DNA from: Alistipes sp.
GTDB lineage: Bacteria; Bacteroidota; Bacteroidia; Bacteroidales; Rikenellaceae
Direction of reading: 5' to 3'
DNA length: 51,305 nucleotides
Assembly (NCBI GenBank): GCA_017451685.1
Contig: JAFTNV010000021.1
Coordinates: forward strand, 1 to 51,305
This document shows positions 48,564-51,305 of this stretch, piece after piece. The notes beneath the pieces were generated by a model. The model did not search any database. It was given only the letters and a program-made list of their open reading frames with translations, and was not told the origin of the DNA. The position numbers were made by a program, and so were the translations under genes. Every line of letters begins with the position of its first letter. Position 1 is the stretch's first letter.

Positions 48564-50429
48564 ATGAAAAGAGTATTAACCCTCGTAATGCTTCTTGCAG
48601 CTGTGGCCTCGGCCTCGGCAGCGAAACCTAAGTTTGAAGTAAAACATGTCGAGCCGCTGTCGTGGTGGGTAGGCATGAACACACCCTTGCAGCTGATGAT
48701 TAACGCCCAGGGTGTCGCTGACTACGATGTCGAGATTCTGCCTGCGGGTCAGGGTGTCGAGGTTAAGAGCGTGAATAAGGCCGAGAGCCCCAACTACCTC
48801 TTTGTCGATGTGGCCATCAGCGACGATGCCAAGGCGGGCGACTATACGCTGCGCTTCACCCTCGGCAAGCGTAAGTACGACTATACGTATACCATCGCTG
48901 AGCGTCGCGCAGGCTCTCGCGAGCGCGCAAGCTTCACTACGGCCGACTTCGTATACCTCATCATGCCAGACCGCTTTGCTAATGGCGACCCCTCGAACGA
49001 CTCTACCGACGACACCGCGGAGAAGGCCGAGCGTAGCAACCCGGGCCGTCGCCATGGTGGTGACCTGCAGGGTATGATCGACCACCTCGACTATATCGCT
49101 GACCTCGGTGTTACGGCCATCTGGTCTACACCGCTACTGTTGGACGACGAGAATGGTGCCTCGTACCACGGCTACTCGTGCAGCAACTACTATCTCATCG
49201 ACCCGCGCTACGGTACTAACGAGCTCTTCAAAACGTATGTTGACGAGTGTCATAAGCGCGACCTCAAGGTCATCATGGACATCGTCCCCAATCATAGCTC
49301 TACATCGCATTGGTGGTATGCCGACCTGCCCTTTGCCGACTGGGTGCACCAGTGGGATAGCTACACGCAGTCGAACTGGACATTCTCGACAAACATGGAC
49401 TTCAACGCCTCGAAGTCGGACTTGTACCAGATGGAGAGTGGCTGGTTTGACCGCTCGATGGCCGACATGAACCTCGATAACGAGTTCCTGCTCAACTACT
49501 TCAAGCAGTGGGCTGTATGGTGGATTGAGTATGCCGACCTCGATGGCTTCCGCGTCGATACATACCCCTATAACGAGAAGATGCCCATGAGCAAGTGGTG
49601 CAAGGCTGTCATGGATGAGTACCCCAACTTCAATATTGTTGGTGAGGTGTGGACGTCGTCTATTCCGCAGTTGGCATACTGGCAGGGTGGCAACGCCAAT
49701 AAGGATGGCTTCGACTCTAACCTTAAGTCTATCATGGACTTCCCGTTGCATGATGCCATACGTGCTGCGATGACGGAGTACGACACGCGCGGTGGCTGGG
49801 GCATGGGCATGACACGTGTATACGATGTGTTGTCGCACGACTTCGTATATCACGACCTCAGCAATATGATGATTATGGCCGGCAACCACGACACCGACCG
49901 TGTGGGCGATGTGTGCGATGGCGACCACCGTCGCATGAAGATTGTCACGGCACTCCTTGCCACGCTCCGCGGCATGCCACAGATGTTGTATGGCGACGAG
50001 CTCATGTTCCGCTCTACGGATCGCTCGAAGGGTCATCCTACGCTCCGCGTGGACTTCCCCGGCGGCTGGGAGGGCGACAAGAAGAACCTCTTCGACCGTA
50101 GCCAGCACGAGGGTGTGGAGAAGGATGTCTTCGACTATACCCACAAGCTCTTTAACTGGCGTAAGACTAAGGAGGTGATACATACGGGCAAGACCCTCCA
50201 CTTCATCGACCGCGATAACACCTACGCCTACTTCCGCTATAACGATACGGATGTTGTCTTTGTATATGTCAACAATACCGAGCAGGAGCGCACCATCCCT
50301 TGGGAGCGTTATTCTGAGCTCTCTGCCGGCCTCGGCACGGGTCGCGATGTAATCACCGGTGAGGAGGTTGAGATGCACGGAAAGCGCGTAGCACCGATGA
50401 CAGCACTAATCGTTGAATTCCCCCGATAA
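48564..50429 (+). CDS. SusA-like neopullulanase / cyclomaltodextrinase (GH13)
   Basis: A periplasmic GH13 enzyme that splits maltodextrins, pullulan or cyclodextrins. The 621-residue product has a signal peptide (VASASAAKPK, cut near residue 20) and an N-terminal cyclomaltodextrinase-type Ig domain (VEPLSWWVGMNTPLQLMI). The barrel has VYLIMPDRFANGDPSND, nucleophile Asp332 (GFRVDTYPY), acid/base Glu361 (NIVGEVWTS) and Asp443 (GNHDTDRV). Length and domain order match SusA of B. thetaiotaomicron (about 617 residues). It is the last gene of the starch run, and its TAA is the first base triplet of another stop-anchored repeat. Confidence 0.93.
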   Translation: MKRVLTLVMLLAAVASASAAKPKFEVKHVEPLSWWVGMNTPLQLMINAQGVADYDVEILPAGQGVEVKSVNKAESPNYLFVDVAISDDAKAGDYTLRFTLGKRKYDYTYTIAERRAGSRERASFTTADFVYLIMPDRFANGDPSNDSTDDTAEKAERSNPGRRHGGDLQGMIDHLDYIADLGVTAIWSTPLLLDDENGASYHGYSCSNYYLIDPRYGTNELFKTYVDECHKRDLKVIMDIVPNHSSTSHWWYADLPFADWVHQWDSYTQSNWTFSTNMDFNASKSDLYQMESGWFDRSMADMNLDNEFLLNYFKQWAVWWIEYADLDGFRVDTYPYNEKMPMSKWCKAVMDEYPNFNIVGEVWTSSIPQLAYWQGGNANKDGFDSNLKSIMDFPLHDAIRAAMTEYDTRGGWGMGMTRVYDVLSHDFVYHDLSNMMIMAGNHDTDRVGDVCDGDHRRMKIVTALLATLRGMPQMLYGDELMFRSTDRSKGHPTLRVDFPGGWEGDKKNLFDRSQHEGVEKDVFDYTHKLFNWRKTKEVIHTGKTLHFIDRDNTYAYFRYNDTDVVFVYVNNTEQERTIPWERYSELSAGLGTGRDVITGEEVEMHGKRVAPMTALIVEFPR

Positions 50430-50552
50430 TTTGTTGTGATAGCGGCGCATTAGCAACGCTTCAGTCAAAATCCCGAATAGGAAATGCGTCAAGTATGTCC
50501 TATCCGGGATTTTTCGTATCAGCACCACATTAGCATCTCTCCGACAACGATT
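50427..50552. repeat. Stop-anchored repeat (family 2) carrying a terminator
   Basis: Begins at the SusA-like stop with TAATTTGTTGTGAT and ends near TCTCCGACAACGA, an eroded inverse of the start. The core ATCCCGAATAGGA (50470-50482) pairs with TCCTATCCGGGAT (50498-50510) with one mismatch and is followed by TTTT, a good intrinsic terminator for the starch locus. The loop GCGTCAAGTATG parallels GTACTTCAAGTACT of the copy at 29.2 kb. Confidence 0.7.
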
Positions 50553-50575
50553 GTAATCTATTTATTGTGCCCCTT

Positions 50576-50607
50576 TTTGGATATTTCGATTATAATGCCT
50601 ATATTTG
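50576..50607 (+). promoter_or_regulatory. Promoter of the coiled-coil gene
   Basis: TTTG at 50576-50579, a 20-base spacer and TATATTTG at 50600-50607 match the Bacteroidota consensus very well. The start codon of the downstream gene is 44 bases after the -7 box. Confidence 0.7.
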
Positions 50608-50650
50608 TAAAAGCATAGCGCAGAAACGTATAACAAAAACAGTATAGGTT

Positions 50651-51100
50651 ATGAAGAGACTATTATTTGTTGTGGCCTTTATGGCTGCGGTATCTACACT
50701 CTCAGCGCAGCACCCCGAAAAGACATTGGCCGAGGCGCATATCGAGTATGACAGGGCTGTTGCCGACCGAAAGTTGGCGCTCGACGAGGCGCGCAACGAG
50801 GAGCGTCGCATCACGGATGCTGCGAAGGATCGCTTGGAGCGTGCACGCGAGGAGCTAAACAAAGAGAAGCAGGAGTATCAGCTTATTGCCGAGGAGTGCA
50901 AGCGCCGCATAAAGGAGGCACAGGCCGAGGTGGACAACGCTACCCTTTACTACAAGCAGGAGGCTACGCGCACAAAGCAGGAGATATCGGCTGCAAAGTC
51001 TAAGGTCAAGGCCGTAGATGCTGAGAAACAGGCGGCCGTGGCGAGCGCCAAGGCTGAGGTTGCGCGTATAAAAGCACTGGAGCACGGTAAGGCTAAGTAA
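50651..51100 (+). CDS. Small secreted coiled-coil protein of unknown function
   Basis: The 149-residue product has a clear signal peptide (MKRLLFVVAFMAAVSTLSAQ). After it the protein is almost entirely charged and helical, rich in Glu, Lys, Arg and Ala with heptad-like spacing (RLERAREELNKEKQEYQLIAEECKR), one Cys (in EECKR) and no aromatic core. It should form a long coiled coil in the periplasm, comparable in style to OmpH/Skp-like or Lpp-type proteins, though no family signature is recognised. It has its own promoter and is separated from the starch locus by a terminator. Confidence 0.85.
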   Translation: MKRLLFVVAFMAAVSTLSAQHPEKTLAEAHIEYDRAVADRKLALDEARNEERRITDAAKDRLERAREELNKEKQEYQLIAEECKRRIKEAQAEVDNATLYYKQEATRTKQEISAAKSKVKAVDAEKQAAVASAKAEVARIKALEHGKAK

Positions 51101-51117
51101 TAGTAACTACAAAATAT

Positions 51118-51305
51118 GAGAGTGAATAAAAGTGTATTTTGTCGTTCTTTGTTGTGATAATGGTGCATCTACTTCCGCTAACGAATTATCTCGTCAATGG
51201 GCAGTACGCCTAAGTACAGCCCATCGCCTCGAAATTCGCCGAGCGTTGTATCTGCACCATTCTGACAACAAATGTGCTCGCCCTCAAAATGCTCATTTAC
51301 GTCGA
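51118..51305. repeat. Family-1 element split by an inserted family-2 element (runs off the edge)
   Basis: The left part of family 1 (GTGAATAAAAGTGTATTTTG, ending GTCGTT at 51146) is interrupted by 51148-51272. The family-1 sequence resumes with GCTCGCCCTCAAAATGCTCA to the window end. The inserted element has terminal repeats TTTGTTGTGATAATGGTGCA (51148-51167) and TGCACCATTCTGACAACAAA (51253-51272), inverse to each other apart from a few bases. Its core hairpin ATGGG...GTAC...AAGTAC...CCCAT lies at 51197-51224. Confidence 0.75.

Noticed and set aside
49134-50378. 414-residue minus-strand frame
   Set aside because: Antisense to the SusA-like GH13 gene. A composition artefact.

Overview
The window comes from a member of the Bacteroidota, almost certainly order Bacteroidales. 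Supporting evidence is the recurring -7 promoter box TAnnTTTG, the LpxC-FabZ fusion, a SusC/SusD/SusE-type starch locus, a LytS/LytTR pair and surface lipoproteins with acidic residues after the lipobox cysteine. Codon style and the intergenic repeats look most like Alistipes/Rikenellaceae, but that is an impression from memory, not a measurement. No rRNA, tRNA or CRISPR array was seen.

Layout. 1-180: the tail of an insertion-sequence transposase, with a leftward promoter pointing into it. 0.3-2.3 kb (minus): release factor 3 and a small His-rich protein. 2.3-4.9 kb (plus): glyS-ruvX-def. 5.0-12.0 kb (minus): tonB, a small coupled protein, a two-helix membrane protein, a K+/H+ antiporter, a DPP IV-type peptidase and a PNGase F-like lipoprotein. 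12.0-14.3 kb (plus): lpxC/fabZ and lpxA for lipid A. 14.5-16.3 kb (minus): a PlsC-domain acyltransferase and rpsU. 16.5-23.9 kb (minus): lon-kdsB-kdsA-kdsD-ubiD-comEA, which contains all Kdo-specific steps from arabinose-5-phosphate to CMP-Kdo except the phosphatase. 24.2-25.3 kb (minus): mannose-1-phosphate guanylyltransferase. 25.4-29.0 kb (plus): pssA, a large putative porin and a lytic transglycosylase. 29.4-35.4 kb (minus): a LytS-type kinase and LytTR regulator, then a Wza-like exporter, a Wzc-like tyrosine kinase and a small HAD protein, with no glycosyltransferases nearby. 35.8-50.4 kb (plus): a starch utilization locus made of an SLC45-like sugar transporter, SusC, SusD, a SusE-like starch-binding lipoprotein and four GH13 enzymes. 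50.6-51.1 kb: a secreted coiled-coil protein.

The starch locus reads as a complete path. SusD/SusE-like lipoproteins and a secreted amylase bind and cut starch at the surface, SusC imports oligosaccharides, a second exported amylase and a neopullulanase-like enzyme trim them in the periplasm, the SLC45-like carrier takes maltose or short maltodextrins through the inner membrane, and a leaderless GH13 paralogue finishes the job in the cytoplasm. No SusR-type regulator is inside the window.

The most unusual signal is not a gene. At least three families of palindromic intergenic repeats are present. One family starts exactly at the TAA stop codon of four different genes. Two families are nested inside each other reciprocally: a 120-bp element sits within a copy of the second family at 29.0 kb, and a copy of the second family splits the first at 51.1 kb. 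The outer stem of the 120-bp element changes between copies but stays complementary, which suggests selection for a folded structure. Two protein-level oddities in the starch locus also stand out: a 15-bp tandem repeat inside a SusE-type domain, and a roughly 67-residue Ala/Val/acidic insert in a periplasmic loop of the sugar transporter.
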